Notes: generated from the letters alone by a model not told the origin. A DNA stretch of 32,017 nt from Gammaproteobacteria bacterium (GCA_009842505.1 VYFG01000025.1:1-32017); one strand, 5' to 3'; counted from the stretch's first letter, positions 7,106 to 15,609 are shown. Numbers and translations: made by a program.

Positions 7106-8521
7106 ATCGGGGTTCTCCTCCGGTTCCGGGGCCGATGGCTCGAACCAGTTCAGCGTCCCGTGCAACGTCACCACGGTACCGATGATGAGAAGCGTCGGCG
7201 GATGCACGTTCTGCCGTTCCAGTAATCCCGGGAGGGTGGCAATGGTTGCGCAGTGCACCTTCTGGGACGGCATGGTTCCCTGTTCGATGAGCGCCGCCGG
7301 CATGTCGGGGTCCATGCCCGCGGCCACCAGTTCCCCGGCAATGACCGGCAGCCCCTTGAGGCCCATGTAGATCACCACGGTCTGTCCCGGCTGCACGAGC
7401 TGGTCCCAGGGAAGATCCACGCTGCCGTCCCTGAGTTGTCCGGTCACGAAGCGTACGGACTGGGCGTGGTCCCGGTGGGTCAGGGGAATGCCGCTGTAAC
7501 TGGCGCACCCTGCTGCCGCGGTGACGCCGGGGACCACCTGGAAAGGAATCCGGTGACGGGCGAGGAGTTCGATCTCCTCCCCGCCGCGGCCGAAAATGAA
7601 TGGATCCCCCCCTTTCAGCCGCGCAACCCGCCGTCCGGAGCGGGCGTACTCCACCAGCAGGCGGTTGATGTTCCGTTGGGGCACGGCGTGACGGGCTCTT
7701 TGCTTGCCCACGTAGACCATTGCCGCTTCGGGGTTGATCTGATCGAGTATGCGGTCCGATACCAGCCGATCGTAGAGCACCACTTCCGACTGCTGCAGCA
7801 GTCGCCAAGCGCGAAAGGTGAGCAGGTCCGGGTCGCCGGGGCCGGCACCGATCAGGTATGCCTCTCCTCCGGGGCTGTCGCCGGGTGCTTTCTCCAGCTC
7901 CCGTTCAAGCAGCGACTCCGCCAGGCCGGGATTGCCGGAAAAAACGCTTTCGGCCACGTTGCCGGTGAGGGCCCGTTCCCAGAACCGCTTGCGGTCCTCG
8001 GGATTCGCGAACTTCTCCCGGACCGCGTGACGGTATCTGCCCACCAGTCCTGCAAGGTATCCGTACCCCGCCGGGATCAGGGCATCGATCCGGTCCCCCA
8101 GCAGCTTCGCAAGCAGCGGCGAGGCGCTGCCGCTGGAGACCGCAACCGTCAGGGGCTCGCGGTGAATGATGCTGGGAAAAGCGATGTCCGATTGTCTGGC
8201 GTCGGTCACCACGTTGACCGGTATGTTCCGTTCTCGGGCCATGGATGCGACAGCGTTGTTGACCCCGGGATCATCCGTGGCCGCCACCACCAGGACATGG
8301 CCGTCGGTCCGATCGTCGGGCTGCCAGGGACGTGCGACAATCCGGCCGCCGGCCTCCTCGATCCGGTCCCTGAGTGCCGGATCGATGTCCGGAGCGATGA
8401 TATCCACGACAGCGCCGGCCCTGAGCATGGCCCTTGCCCGCCTGGCCGCGATCCGCCCGCCGCCCACCAGCAGGCAGCGGCGGTTCCTGACATCGAAAAA
8501 GAGCGGAAGATGATTCATCAA
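7085..8521 (-). CDS. cysG: Siroheme synthase CysG (dehydrogenase/ferrochelatase plus methyltransferase)
   Basis: Makes siroheme from uroporphyrinogen III, cofactor of assimilatory and dissimilatory sulfite reductases. 478 residues, full length. The N-terminal NAD-binding precorrin-2 dehydrogenase/ferrochelatase half shows VGGGRIAARRA (about 18-28) and AVSSGSASPLLAKLLGDRI. The C-terminal SAM methyltransferase half starts near residue 220 with LIGAGPGDPDLLT and contains LKGGDPFIFGRGGEE and VVPGVTAAAGCASYSGIPLTH in proper order. Two adjacent ATGs (8521, 8518) exist. Its position beside a DsrC-family gene, with sirB elsewhere in the window, suggests supply of sirohaem to a Dsr system outside the window. 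Confidence 0.95.
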   Translation of the reverse strand: MMNHLPLFFDVRNRRCLLVGGGRIAARRARAMLRAGAVVDIIAPDIDPALRDRIEEAGGRIVARPWQPDDRTDGHVLVVAATDDPGVNNAVASMARERNIPVNVVTDARQSDIAFPSIIHREPLTVAVSSGSASPLLAKLLGDRIDALIPAGYGYLAGLVGRYRHAVREKFANPEDRKRFWERALTGNVAESVFSGNPGLAESLLERELEKAPGDSPGGEAYLIGAGPGDPDLLTFRAWRLLQQSEVVLYDRLVSDRILDQINPEAAMVYVGKQRARHAVPQRNINRLLVEYARSGRRVARLKGGDPFIFGRGGEEIELLARHRIPFQVVPGVTAAAGCASYSGIPLTHRDHAQSVRFVTGQLRDGSVDLPWDQLVQPGQTVVIYMGLKGLPVIAGELVAAGMDPDMPAALIEQGTMPSQKVHCATIATLPGLLERQNVHPPTLLIIGTVVTLHGTLNWFEPSAPEPEENPDSDHAAE

Positions 8522-8709
8522 CCCGTTGATTAATCTCGCAAAGCAATCGCAAAATCTGACGGGCAGTGTATACCACCGGCCATGGCCACCATATCACGCC
8601 ATGGGGATATGGCGCGAGACGCGTCCTATCTATAATCGTTCCTTCCGCAGGACCGTATCGAGGCCGGCCCTGCGGGTCCGGCCGCCTCGCTTTCTGAGCT
8701 CAACGCAAC
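8522..8709. promoter_or_regulatory. Divergent intergenic region between cysG and the MoxR gene
   Basis: 188 bases that should hold both promoters. On the plus strand TATAAT occurs at 8631-8636, 74 bases before the MoxR ATG, a plausible -10 without a good -35. No ribosome binding site is evident before 8710. Nothing else is recognisable. Confidence 0.35.
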
Positions 8710-9756
8710 ATGCGACCATCCCATATCAGTCTTATCCTGGATCATGAACTTGCCGGTGCGGGCAGCGGTGAGCATACGCCGGTGATGCTCTGGGGGCCGC
8801 CCGGAATCGGTAAGTCCGATCTGGTCCGGCAGGCGGGTGTGCGCCACCGGGTTCCCGTGGTGGACATCCGTCTTTCGCAGATGGAGCCGAGCGACCTGCG
8901 TGGCATCCCGTTCCGGACAGGGGAGCATGTCGAATGGGCCGTACCGTCGATGCTGCCCGACGAGGTGCGTCACGGTGCTTCGGGGTTTCTCTTTCTGGAC
9001 GAACTGACCTCCGCCGTGCCCAGCGTTTCCGCCGCGGCATACCAGCTGATCCTGGACCGGCGGCTTGGGGACTACCGGGTCCCCCCGGGCTGGGCCATCG
9101 TGGCCGCGGGCAATCGGCAGGGTGACCGCGGCATCAGCTACACCATGCCATCTCCGCTGGCGAACCGGTTTTCCCACTACGAGATCGGAGTCGATGTCGA
9201 GGACTGGGCTGCCTGGGCCTACACCCACGGGATTGACGAGCGTGTGATCGGATTCGTGCGGTTTCGCCCGGACAGGCTGTTCCATTTCGATCCGGCGGAC
9301 AATCCGAGGGCCTTCCCCACGCCGCGTAGCTGGGAATTCGTGCACCGGGCGCTCCGGAAATACGACCGCAACCCGGCGGTGATCGGCCCCGCGATCGAAG
9401 GATGTGTCGGACAGGGCGCGGCGGTGGAGTTCCAGGCATTCCTGGCAAGCCGCGAGGCGTTGCCCGATATCGATCGCATCCTTGCCGGGGAGCGGCCGGC
9501 ACCCCCGGAGGCGCTCGATCTTCAATATGCCCTGGCCTGCGCACTCATCAGCCGCGCGGCCGGGCCAACGAATACCGCAGCACCGCCCGGGGAGATCTGC
9601 GGGCGGATACTCGCCTATGCCGTCACCTTGCCGCAGCGCGAGATAGCCATCATGCTGGTTTGCGACCTCGTCAGGGTGGCCGGTGACCATGTGATGGAGC
9701 TGCCGGAGTTCGCGCCCTGGGCGGATACGGTCGCGGACATCCTCCTGTATGCCTGA
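8710..9756 (+). CDS. MoxR-type AAA+ ATPase
   Basis: 348-residue AAA+ ATPase of the MoxR/AAA_5 type. Walker A is G-P-P-G-I-G-K35-S, Walker B is FLFLDE98, and sensor-1-like WAIVAAGNRQGDRG and the arginine-rich SPLANRFSHYEI follow. These ATPases work as chaperone-like partners of VWA-domain proteins, maturing or remodelling a third protein or metal enzyme. The downstream gene encodes such a VWA protein and overlaps by eight bases, so the pair is probably a functional unit. The third gene is DsrS-like, which suggests a client in sulfur oxidation, though this is inference. Confidence 0.88.
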   Translation: MRPSHISLILDHELAGAGSGEHTPVMLWGPPGIGKSDLVRQAGVRHRVPVVDIRLSQMEPSDLRGIPFRTGEHVEWAVPSMLPDEVRHGASGFLFLDELTSAVPSVSAAAYQLILDRRLGDYRVPPGWAIVAAGNRQGDRGISYTMPSPLANRFSHYEIGVDVEDWAAWAYTHGIDERVIGFVRFRPDRLFHFDPADNPRAFPTPRSWEFVHRALRKYDRNPAVIGPAIEGCVGQGAAVEFQAFLASREALPDIDRILAGERPAPPEALDLQYALACALISRAAGPTNTAAPPGEICGRILAYAVTLPQREIAIMLVCDLVRVAGDHVMELPEFAPWADTVADILLYA

Positions 9757-11041
9757 GCGCGAACGGGGCCCGGATGCCGATACCGGGGAGCGGGCCCGGG
9801 AAAAGTTGGCGGCAGCCAGGGCCCGGCTGGTTCTGGAACGCCCGTTTATCGGCACCCTGTTGCTGCACCTGCCCATGGTGCCGGGAGGTGGCCGCTGCCG
9901 CACGCTCCAGACCGATGCCCGACGGATTCTTTACGATTCCCGTTATGTGCTGGCCCTCAGGCACGGTGAACTGCTGTTCGTTCTGTCCAGGGCGGCGCTT
10001 TACTGTGCATTCGGATACTTCGCCCGCCGGGGACACCGGATCCGTCACCGCTGGAACCTTGCCTGCGAACTGAGCATCAACGGGATTCTCGCGGCGGAGG
10101 GTCTCGAGCTGCCGCCCGGAACCCTGGTTCTTGACGCGTACTGCGGCCTGGTTGCCGAGGAAATCTATCCGATGCTGGATGACAGTCCTCTTCGGTCGGG
10201 GGAGGCTTCGTCCGGGGAGGCGGGCGCCGGCGGTGGCGGCGGAGACGAAGACGAAGACGAAGACGAAGACGAAGACGGGGATACGGCGGCCCCGGGCCCT
10301 GACGGTCACGGAAATTTCCAGTCCCCGGAGGACCGTTACGGGGAGGTTTTGGAAATTTTCCGGGAGCCGGGAATCGGGAGCACTGCCACCGGGTCGGCAG
10401 CGCCGGACGGGACGGCTGCCAGCCTGGCACGGGCCTGGCGTCAGCGGACCGCTTCCGCGTTGCTGCAGACCGGCTCATCCGGACAGCTAAGCGGCTTGCT
10501 CGAGCGCCAGGTGGAGTCGAGCCTGGAAGGTAGGGTGGACTGGCGTGCGCTGCTGGCACGTTTCCTGACGGACAGCGCAAGGGAGAACTATCGTTGGACT
10601 CGTCCGAGTACCCGTCGGGGGCCTCCCGGCATTTTTCCCGGGTTGCGCAGCGATGCGGTGAATATGGCCGTGTCGCTGGATGTCAGCGGGTCGATCGGAG
10701 ACCGGCAGCTTGATGAAGTGGTGACCGAGGTGGGTGCCATCAAGGACCAGATCCGGGCCAGGGTGACCCTGTATGCCTGTGATGCCGCCTTGGTAGACGA
10801 CTACCCGGTGGTGTATGAACCCTGGGAGCCCCTGGCCAGTGCGACCAGGATCCGCGGAGGCGGCTCGACGGACTTCAGGCCCGTATTCGACCATCTGGAC
10901 CGGCAGGATACCCGGCCCGATGTGCTGGTCTGGTTCACCGACGGTCTTGGCCGGATGCCCGCGGTGGAGCCCTGCTACCCTGTCATCTGGCTGATCAAGG
11001 GCGGTGCGCGTGTGCCCTGGGGGACACGTGTCCAGTACTGA
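9749..11041 (+). CDS. VWA-domain protein, DUF2201 type, with degenerate metallopeptidase domain
   Basis: 430 residues. The N-terminal part (about 10-140) aligns with the DUF2201 putative metallopeptidase domain (RRGHRIRHRWNLACELSINGIL), but the expected HExxH zinc site is replaced by SRAALY, so it should be catalytically dead. A low-complexity acidic linker follows, encoded by a GACGAA repeat (Asp-Glu run near residues 165-176). The C-terminal VWA-like domain has the MIDAS motif D-V-S-G-S (about 311-315) and later GGGSTDF. It starts inside the end of the MoxR gene (8-base overlap), the standard MoxR-VWA pairing. It probably binds the AAA+ ring and a client protein. Confidence 0.84.
   Translation: MPERERGPDADTGERAREKLAAARARLVLERPFIGTLLLHLPMVPGGGRCRTLQTDARRILYDSRYVLALRHGELLFVLSRAALYCAFGYFARRGHRIRHRWNLACELSINGILAAEGLELPPGTLVLDAYCGLVAEEIYPMLDDSPLRSGEASSGEAGAGGGGGDEDEDEDEDEDGDTAAPGPDGHGNFQSPEDRYGEVLEIFREPGIGSTATGSAAPDGTAASLARAWRQRTASALLQTGSSGQLSGLLERQVESSLEGRVDWRALLARFLTDSARENYRWTRPSTRRGPPGIFPGLRSDAVNMAVSLDVSGSIGDRQLDEVVTEVGAIKDQIRARVTLYACDAALVDDYPVVYEPWEPLASATRIRGGGSTDFRPVFDHLDRQDTRPDVLVWFTDGLGRMPAVEPCYPVIWLIKGGARVPWGTRVQY
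10244..10276 (+). repeat. GACGAA hexanucleotide repeat (5.5 units) in the VWA gene
   Basis: Five and a half perfect tandem copies of GACGAA encode alternating Asp-Glu in the linker of the VWA protein. The unit is a multiple of three, so copy-number change would lengthen or shorten the linker without a frameshift. Confidence 0.95.
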
Positions 11042-12194
11042 ACGGCGAATCCGCGGCCGCGGCGCAGAGCGGCAACTCAGTGCACAGGACAAGCTGAGGA
11101 TCGGTGTCCTGGCGACTCGGAACGTCCGCGCAATCCGGATCGACGAGGCGGCGACCAGTCTTTCGGCCCTGACGGATACGGGAGAGGCGCGTATTCCACT
11201 GGACCCGGGACCCGATCCAACCCGTTATTTCCGCGCCCTCAGGGATCATCTATCGGCGCTCTTCCTGAACCTGCCGGGAGGGTATCCGGCACATATCGGC
11301 CGCTGGACCCGGATGGATTCCCTGCACAGGGACCCCGCGCGGCTGCTGTTGCTGGGAGACCCGGAGGCGGTGGTGGCCGTGGCCTTCGCCGATACGCTGG
11401 ACGCACGGGTGGCAGCCGACGTCTGGTGGTGCAGCCAGAGCGTGGAGATCGCACTGGCCCTGTTGCGGCATCCGGGGGCCGCGGACTGGCCCGTGGGCCA
11501 GGAACTGGCCCGGTTCATGCTGGAGCACCTGCCGTTCGAGGAAGACGCGGCCACCGTGGCTGGGGCGCTCGGCAGGATCCTGCAGCCCGGCCTGGTCAGC
11601 AGCGACAGGGCGGCGGATTTGTGGCGGCGGGGACGCCGGCGTCACCCGTGGCGGGCCGGTTTTTTCCTGGGGCATCCCGCACTCTATCCCGACACCTGGG
11701 GCGAGCACCCTGAATACCGGGCCCTCGGGAAACGGTTGTCCGGGCACGGTATGGACCGGAATCCCGTTGCGCTGCTGTTGCTCGAATTTCTCGGGGAGCC
11801 CGGAAGAAATGCCCTCGCGGCGCTGGTCGGCGCCCTGGACAATCCCCGCGAGCAGGAGGTGGTGACCCTGGTGTTCCGCCGGGTACAGGATGTTTTCCGG
11901 TGGCCCGGTCCGGCCCCGGAAAGACCCCGTGAATCCGCAGCCGCCTGGTCTTTGGCCGACGACCTGCTGGCGCGGGAAGAGGGGCATGCCAAGGTCGTCC
12001 GGCCCTTGCTGGGGGATGGCCAGTGGGATGGCCTGCGGTCGCTCGCGTACCTGTGCCTGGTCGGCGAGGAGATGCTTGCACCGGTATTCGGCGGCAATAC
12101 CTTCAGCGGCTCCGTGATGTTGCGCCACCTTGGACCGATACTGGCAGATGTCCGCACTGCGGCCAGGGCAGTGCTGGACTTTCCGGTGTCCTGA
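11028..12194 (+). CDS. dsrS: DsrS-like protein of sulfur oxidizers
   Basis: About 388 residues from GTG 11028 (GGGGGA just upstream). A GTG at 11004 is also possible. Both overlap the VWA gene, implying coupling. No signal peptide, membrane helix or catalytic motif is visible; the protein looks soluble and helical. The segments KLRIGVLATRNVRAIRID, GGYPAHIGRWTRM, LLLLGDPEAVVAVAFA and LEHLPFEEDAATV resemble what I recall of DsrS, a protein of unknown exact function encoded in dsr clusters of Allochromatium-type bacteria. No other dsr core genes are in the window. The name rests on remembered sequence similarity, not a search. Confidence 0.6.
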   Translation: MSSTERRIRGRGAERQLSAQDKLRIGVLATRNVRAIRIDEAATSLSALTDTGEARIPLDPGPDPTRYFRALRDHLSALFLNLPGGYPAHIGRWTRMDSLHRDPARLLLLGDPEAVVAVAFADTLDARVAADVWWCSQSVEIALALLRHPGAADWPVGQELARFMLEHLPFEEDAATVAGALGRILQPGLVSSDRAADLWRRGRRRHPWRAGFFLGHPALYPDTWGEHPEYRALGKRLSGHGMDRNPVALLLLEFLGEPGRNALAALVGALDNPREQEVVTLVFRRVQDVFRWPGPAPERPRESAAAWSLADDLLAREEGHAKVVRPLLGDGQWDGLRSLAYLCLVGEEMLAPVFGGNTFSGSVMLRHLGPILADVRTAARAVLDFPVS

Positions 12195-12201
12195 ACGGAT
12201 G

Positions 12202-12218
12202 TCGGTGGATGGCCCGAG
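12202..12218 (+). repeat. Left 17-bp target-site duplication of the insertion sequence
   Basis: TCGGTGGATGGCCCGAG, identical to 13581-13597 on the other side of the element. It begins eight bases after the DsrS-like stop codon. Confidence 0.95.
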
Positions 12219-12246
12219 TGTTACGAGCAAATAGACTTGTCCGGTT
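12219..12246 (+). repeat. Left terminal inverted repeat of the IS
   Basis: Reads TGTTACGAGCAAATAGACTT and then GTCCGGTT. It pairs with the right end with a few mismatches and a one-base gap. An inner variant starts at 12248. Confidence 0.88.
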
Positions 12247-12326
12247 CTGTAGCAAATAGTTTGTCCGCTATTGGTTGATCGCCCCGCCCCCGGGCCCGGG
12301 GGCGGGGCGGCCGCCCGCGGCGGACG

Positions 12327-13505
12327 TTACGCGGCGGCTTTCGCATACTCTACCATCAGCTTCCCCCAGGCATCGTACCGGGCCAGTTCCCTGGGCCCGT
12401 GATGGATCGCCAGGGTGCCGTCCGGATAGTCCAGCACCTTCACCCTCGCCTTGACGTAATGGCAACGATGCCGGTCCGCGGGGATCTGCAGCACCCGGCG
12501 GTTATAGCGCACACAGTTGTCCGGCCTCACGGTGCGTTCATGGTGCTCGCACAGAATGTCGTCCAGCACCGACCGGTCCCTGCAGGGGACGAACGCACAG
12601 CCCTCTTCCCGGGACGGCCGCATGAACTCCCCGTTCCAGGCCGGCAGGTACCGGGTCCGCAGGTACTCGTTGGCCGCCTGCCTGTCCGTGATCCCGGCCA
12701 CGGCCAGTTCCTTCACCAGGCGGTCCTGGTGGGTCTTGAAGGCCCGTTCGGACCGCCCCCGGGCCTGGGGCGAGTAGGCCGGGATCATCTCGATGCCGAG
12801 CTGCTTCATGGCTCTGCTGAACTGCGTGGGGTTCTTCCGGTCCACCTTGCCCCCCGCCTCCGGGGTGTGCCAGTAATGGCTCGCCCGATCGGTGTACAGC
12901 GAGCAGAACAGGCCCCGGGATTCGATCACCTCGCGCACCCCCCGGAAACTGCTCCGGGTCCCTTCCTCGGCGCAGAAGAACATCGAGTAGTGCTCGTTGG
13001 TCGCGTCGTCCATGGTCACCACCAGGTCCCATCGCTTCCCCGGCACCCACTCGTGGGTGCTGCCGTCCTGGTGCAGCAGCATCCCCGGCCACGGCGCCGC
13101 CTCCCGGCGCTTGCGGTGCGCCCCGCGCCGGGGGGCGCGCTTCACCACCCCAGCCCCCTGCAGCGTGTTCTTCACCCAGGTGTAGCTCCGCCTGCCCCCG
13201 TCCCGGCGGTACCAGGAGTGGAAATGACGGACGTTCCACCCTCCATGATGGGCCCGGTACTGGTCCACCAGCTCGATCACCTCGTCCACCGGGGCCTTGC
13301 GGTGGGACACCTCCGACAGCCGCCGGTCCCGCAATCCCTCCAGGCCCGCCTCCTCGTAGCGGTCCACGTAGCGCCGGAACGTGCGCGAACACACCCCCAG
13401 CAGATCCGCCGCCTCTTCCTGGGTCAGACGGCTCTGAGTCCAACCCGTGTACGCATCTTCGAATCTCATCAGTCTGGTCTCCTGTAGCCACTCCGTCCGT
13501 CTCAT
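12327..13505 (-). CDS. DDE transposase, ISNCY family (IS1202 type)
   Basis: 392 residues. An N-terminal helix-turn-helix (LTQEEAADLLGVCSRTFRRY, about 27-46) binds the ends, and a second winged region follows (about 70-125). The catalytic RNase H-like core has D147 (LLHQDGSTHEW), D206 (YTDRASHYWH) and E253 (ARGRSERAF), the DDE set typical of ISNCY/IS481-like transposases. The protein appears intact. The ATG at 13505 has GGAGG four bases upstream; a TTG at 13520 is less likely. It occupies almost all of the element. Confidence 0.92.
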   Translation of the reverse strand: MRRTEWLQETRLMRFEDAYTGWTQSRLTQEEAADLLGVCSRTFRRYVDRYEEAGLEGLRDRRLSEVSHRKAPVDEVIELVDQYRAHHGGWNVRHFHSWYRRDGGRRSYTWVKNTLQGAGVVKRAPRRGAHRKRREAAPWPGMLLHQDGSTHEWVPGKRWDLVVTMDDATNEHYSMFFCAEEGTRSSFRGVREVIESRGLFCSLYTDRASHYWHTPEAGGKVDRKNPTQFSRAMKQLGIEMIPAYSPQARGRSERAFKTHQDRLVKELAVAGITDRQAANEYLRTRYLPAWNGEFMRPSREEGCAFVPCRDRSVLDDILCEHHERTVRPDNCVRYNRRVLQIPADRHRCHYVKARVKVLDYPDGTLAIHHGPRELARYDAWGKLMVEYAKAAA

Positions 13506-13553
13506 GGCACCTCCAAGCAATGCCGCTGAAACCGGACAGGTTATGTGCTACTT

Positions 13554-13580
13554 GACCGGACAGGTCATTTGCTCGCTACA
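13554..13580 (-). repeat. Right terminal inverted repeat of the IS
   Basis: On the minus strand it reads TGTAGCGAGCAAATGACCTG and then TCCGGTC, matching the left end. An inner variant lies at 13531-13550. Confidence 0.88.
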
Positions 13581-13597
13581 TCGGTGGATGGCCCGAG
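13581..13597 (+). repeat. Right 17-bp target-site duplication of the insertion sequence
   Basis: Identical to 12202-12218. Joining the flanks at one copy gives an uninterrupted pre-insertion sequence between the DsrS-like and SoxW-like genes. Confidence 0.95.
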
Positions 13598-13620
13598 TTG
13601 CAGGGGCACCGAGGGTAGAG

Positions 13621-13628
13621 TATATTAG
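13621..13628 (+). promoter_or_regulatory. TATATTAG motif upstream of the SoxW-like gene
   Basis: This octamer sits 43 bases before the ATG at 13671 and recurs upstream of the peroxiredoxin and two-domain thioredoxin genes in either orientation. It could be a repressor operator or part of a -10 region. Confidence 0.4.
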
Positions 13629-13670
13629 CTTGTGTTGATATAACGGTCCACCACCGGGTGAGGAGTTCCC

Positions 13671-14222
13671 ATGAAGTTCTTTTCCCTTTCCCTGGCGGCT
13701 TTGGTCGCCATTTTCCTGGCCTTTACCCCGCAGCGCGGCATAGCGATGGATACCAGCATGCTGGCCGAAAGCCCGGAGGAATTCTTCCACGTTTCCTTCG
13801 GCGACCTGCAGGAGGAACTGGAAATCGTCCAGGACGAGGCCAAGTCCGGCCTGCTGGTGATGTTCGAGACCAAGGACTGCCCCTGGTGCGTTCGGATGAA
13901 ACATACCGTGCTGAACAGGCAGGCGGTACAGGACTATTACCACGAGAATTTCCGGATTCTCATCATGGACGCCGAGGGTGAGGTCATGATTACGGATTTC
14001 GATGGAAACGATGTCACGACCAGGGAATTTTCCCTGAAGGCCATGCGTGTCAGGGCGACCCCCGTGTTTGCGTTTTTCGACGACGAGGGGGAGCTGATCG
14101 CCCGCTACACCGGTGCTCTTAAGAACGCCCATGATTTCCTGCTCCTTGGTCGATACGTTGTGGACGGACATTACAAGAGCATCCGCTTCAGCAAGTTTCG
14201 CCGGGAAAACCAGCCGAGCTGA
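13671..14222 (+). CDS. Periplasmic SoxW-like thioredoxin (CPWC)
   Basis: 183-residue exported thioredoxin. The signal peptide covers about residues 1-25. The active site is K-D-C70-P-W-C73 and the cis-Pro loop is VRATPVFAFFDDEGE (about 128-142). This matches SoxW-type periplasmic thioredoxins, thought to reduce disulfides or release sulfane sulfur on Sox proteins such as SoxY. A GAGGAG site lies just before the ATG. It has its own AT-rich promoter segment with TATATTAG right of the insertion sequence, so the insertion need not have silenced it. TolC- and HlyD-like genes follow after 52 bases. Confidence 0.84.
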   Translation: MKFFSLSLAALVAIFLAFTPQRGIAMDTSMLAESPEEFFHVSFGDLQEELEIVQDEAKSGLLVMFETKDCPWCVRMKHTVLNRQAVQDYYHENFRILIMDAEGEVMITDFDGNDVTTREFSLKAMRVRATPVFAFFDDEGELIARYTGALKNAHDFLLLGRYVVDGHYKSIRFSKFRRENQPS

Positions 14223-14274
14223 CCGGATGCCGAACTGAGGGCTGCCCGCCCGCCACGACCACTGACAAGACCCA

Positions 14275-15609
14275 ATGGGCTTCCTGTTTCTCGCACCCCG
14301 GGTCATAACCTCCCGGGTGATTGCCGTTGTATGCGTCTGGATGTGTGTGGTGTGGGGTGCCGCGGCAGCGGAAACCCAGGGTGACACGGAACCGTTCCCG
14401 CGCACCCTCACACTGGGACAGGCCCTGTCGATGCTGGACGACGGCGACCCGGCATTGCGGTTGGGCGAGTCCCGCCTGGCGACGAACCGGGCCGACCGGG
14501 CCCGGCTGGATGACCGCAACGCCCTGTCCGCATCTCTCCGGCTCGACCTGCGCGCCGCCGACCGGATCGCCACGGACGGGCACGATTTCACCAATGAAAG
14601 CAGGGCCATTTTGACCCTGGACAAGCCGCTGACACGCTTCGGCACGGACCGGGCCCTGTATGAATCCCTGGAAACCGGAGCGAAGGCCATTTCCGTCCGC
14701 CAGGAGCGGAACCGGTCGGAGGTAAGGCACGAGGCGCTCCGCGCGTTTTTCGGGGTGATCCTGGCCGACTACGCCTATGCGGCACAGGACGAGGTCATGA
14801 CGCTTGCGTTCCTGACATTCAAGAACAAGCGCGACCGGATGGAGTTATACAACGAGGTGGCGGCCGTGGAGGTCCATCGCCTGGAAGCGGTGTACCTGGA
14901 CGAATTTGCCGAGCGTACCCGCCTCCGTCTTGAACGAAGGGCCAGCCGGCTGCGTCTGGCTGTGGCCCTGAACCGGACCGACGCCTACCCTGACCGGGTG
15001 GTGGAACCGGACCTTTCCGGATACGGCAGGGAAACACCGGACTACGAAGAGGTGCTGGCCAGGGTGCTTGAAAGCAGCGCGGCTATGCGCATTGCGAGGC
15101 TTGAGACGGAAGCGGCGCGCAGGCGCCTGGAGGGGCTCTCGGCGGGTGCCGGGCCGGTGCTGGGTACCCGTTTCGAGGCCGCGGAATACCGTTACCGGGT
15201 GCCTTCCACCCGGGACCAGTTCCGGGCATCCGTCTATCTCGACATTCCCCTGGGCGGGGCCATGAAACGGCGGGGGGAAATCCGGGCGGCTGCGGCCAGG
15301 GTGCTGGAGTTGGAAGCCCGGGAGGCGGCCCTTGAGCATGACCTGCGGGTGGAGGTTCTGCGCCTGGTTCAGCGACTGGCCTACCTGGATACGGAACTCA
15401 GGGCCGCCGAGGCGGAGCTCCTGTTCAGCGAGCTGGATCTCGACAGGGTGCGTCTTCTGTACGAAATGGAGGTCCGGGCGAGGATCGGAACCGCCAATTC
15501 CGCGGTGGCGGCCGCCATCAGCCGACTGGCCCATGCACGCTATGAGCGTGCCCTGGTATGGGACAGGCTGGACATCCTGATGAACAACGAACCGGTGCAG
15601 TTCCCATGA
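14275..15609 (+). CDS. TolC-like outer membrane efflux protein
   Basis: 444 residues with a signal peptide (to about 37) and the two-fold OEP pattern: long amphipathic helices with heptad-like Leu/Ala/Arg (EAVYLDEFAERTRLRLERR, then repeated near residue 300-420) and short beta segments. The role is the outer membrane duct of a type I or RND-like export system. The stop overlaps the start of the adaptor gene (ATGA), so the two are coupled. No inner-membrane pump or ABC protein is encoded next to them. The substrate is unknown; neighbours suggest a sulfur or redox link, but this is weak. Confidence 0.8.
   Translation: MGFLFLAPRVITSRVIAVVCVWMCVVWGAAAAETQGDTEPFPRTLTLGQALSMLDDGDPALRLGESRLATNRADRARLDDRNALSASLRLDLRAADRIATDGHDFTNESRAILTLDKPLTRFGTDRALYESLETGAKAISVRQERNRSEVRHEALRAFFGVILADYAYAAQDEVMTLAFLTFKNKRDRMELYNEVAAVEVHRLEAVYLDEFAERTRLRLERRASRLRLAVALNRTDAYPDRVVEPDLSGYGRETPDYEEVLARVLESSAAMRIARLETEAARRRLEGLSAGAGPVLGTRFEAAEYRYRVPSTRDQFRASVYLDIPLGGAMKRRGEIRAAAARVLELEAREAALEHDLRVEVLRLVQRLAYLDTELRAAEAELLFSELDLDRVRLLYEMEVRARIGTANSAVAAAISRLAHARYERALVWDRLDILMNNEPVQFP

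Larger units (their letters stand above)
12219..13580 (-). mobile_element. Complete 1362-bp insertion sequence, ISNCY/IS1202 type
   Basis: One full transposase gene is flanked by imperfect terminal inverted repeats that both begin TGT: 12219-12246 and the complement of 13554-13580. A perfect 17-bp direct repeat lies outside each end. Each end also carries a second, inner copy of the same motif (AGCAAAT-type block then TTGTCCG-type block) at about 12248-12268 and 13531-13550. Intact ends, gene and duplication indicate a recent insertion. Long target duplications are known in the IS1202 group, including subgroups with about 15-17 bp. The element lies between the DsrS-like gene and the SoxW-like gene and interrupts neither. 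Confidence 0.93.

Noticed and set aside
7253..8533. Long plus-strand open frame of 426 codons
   Set aside because: It is the shadow of cysG; the minus-strand protein matches a well-known family over its full length.
12399..13487. 362-codon plus-strand open frame inside the insertion sequence
   Set aside because: It is antisense to the transposase and has shadow composition (Pro, Arg and His-rich).
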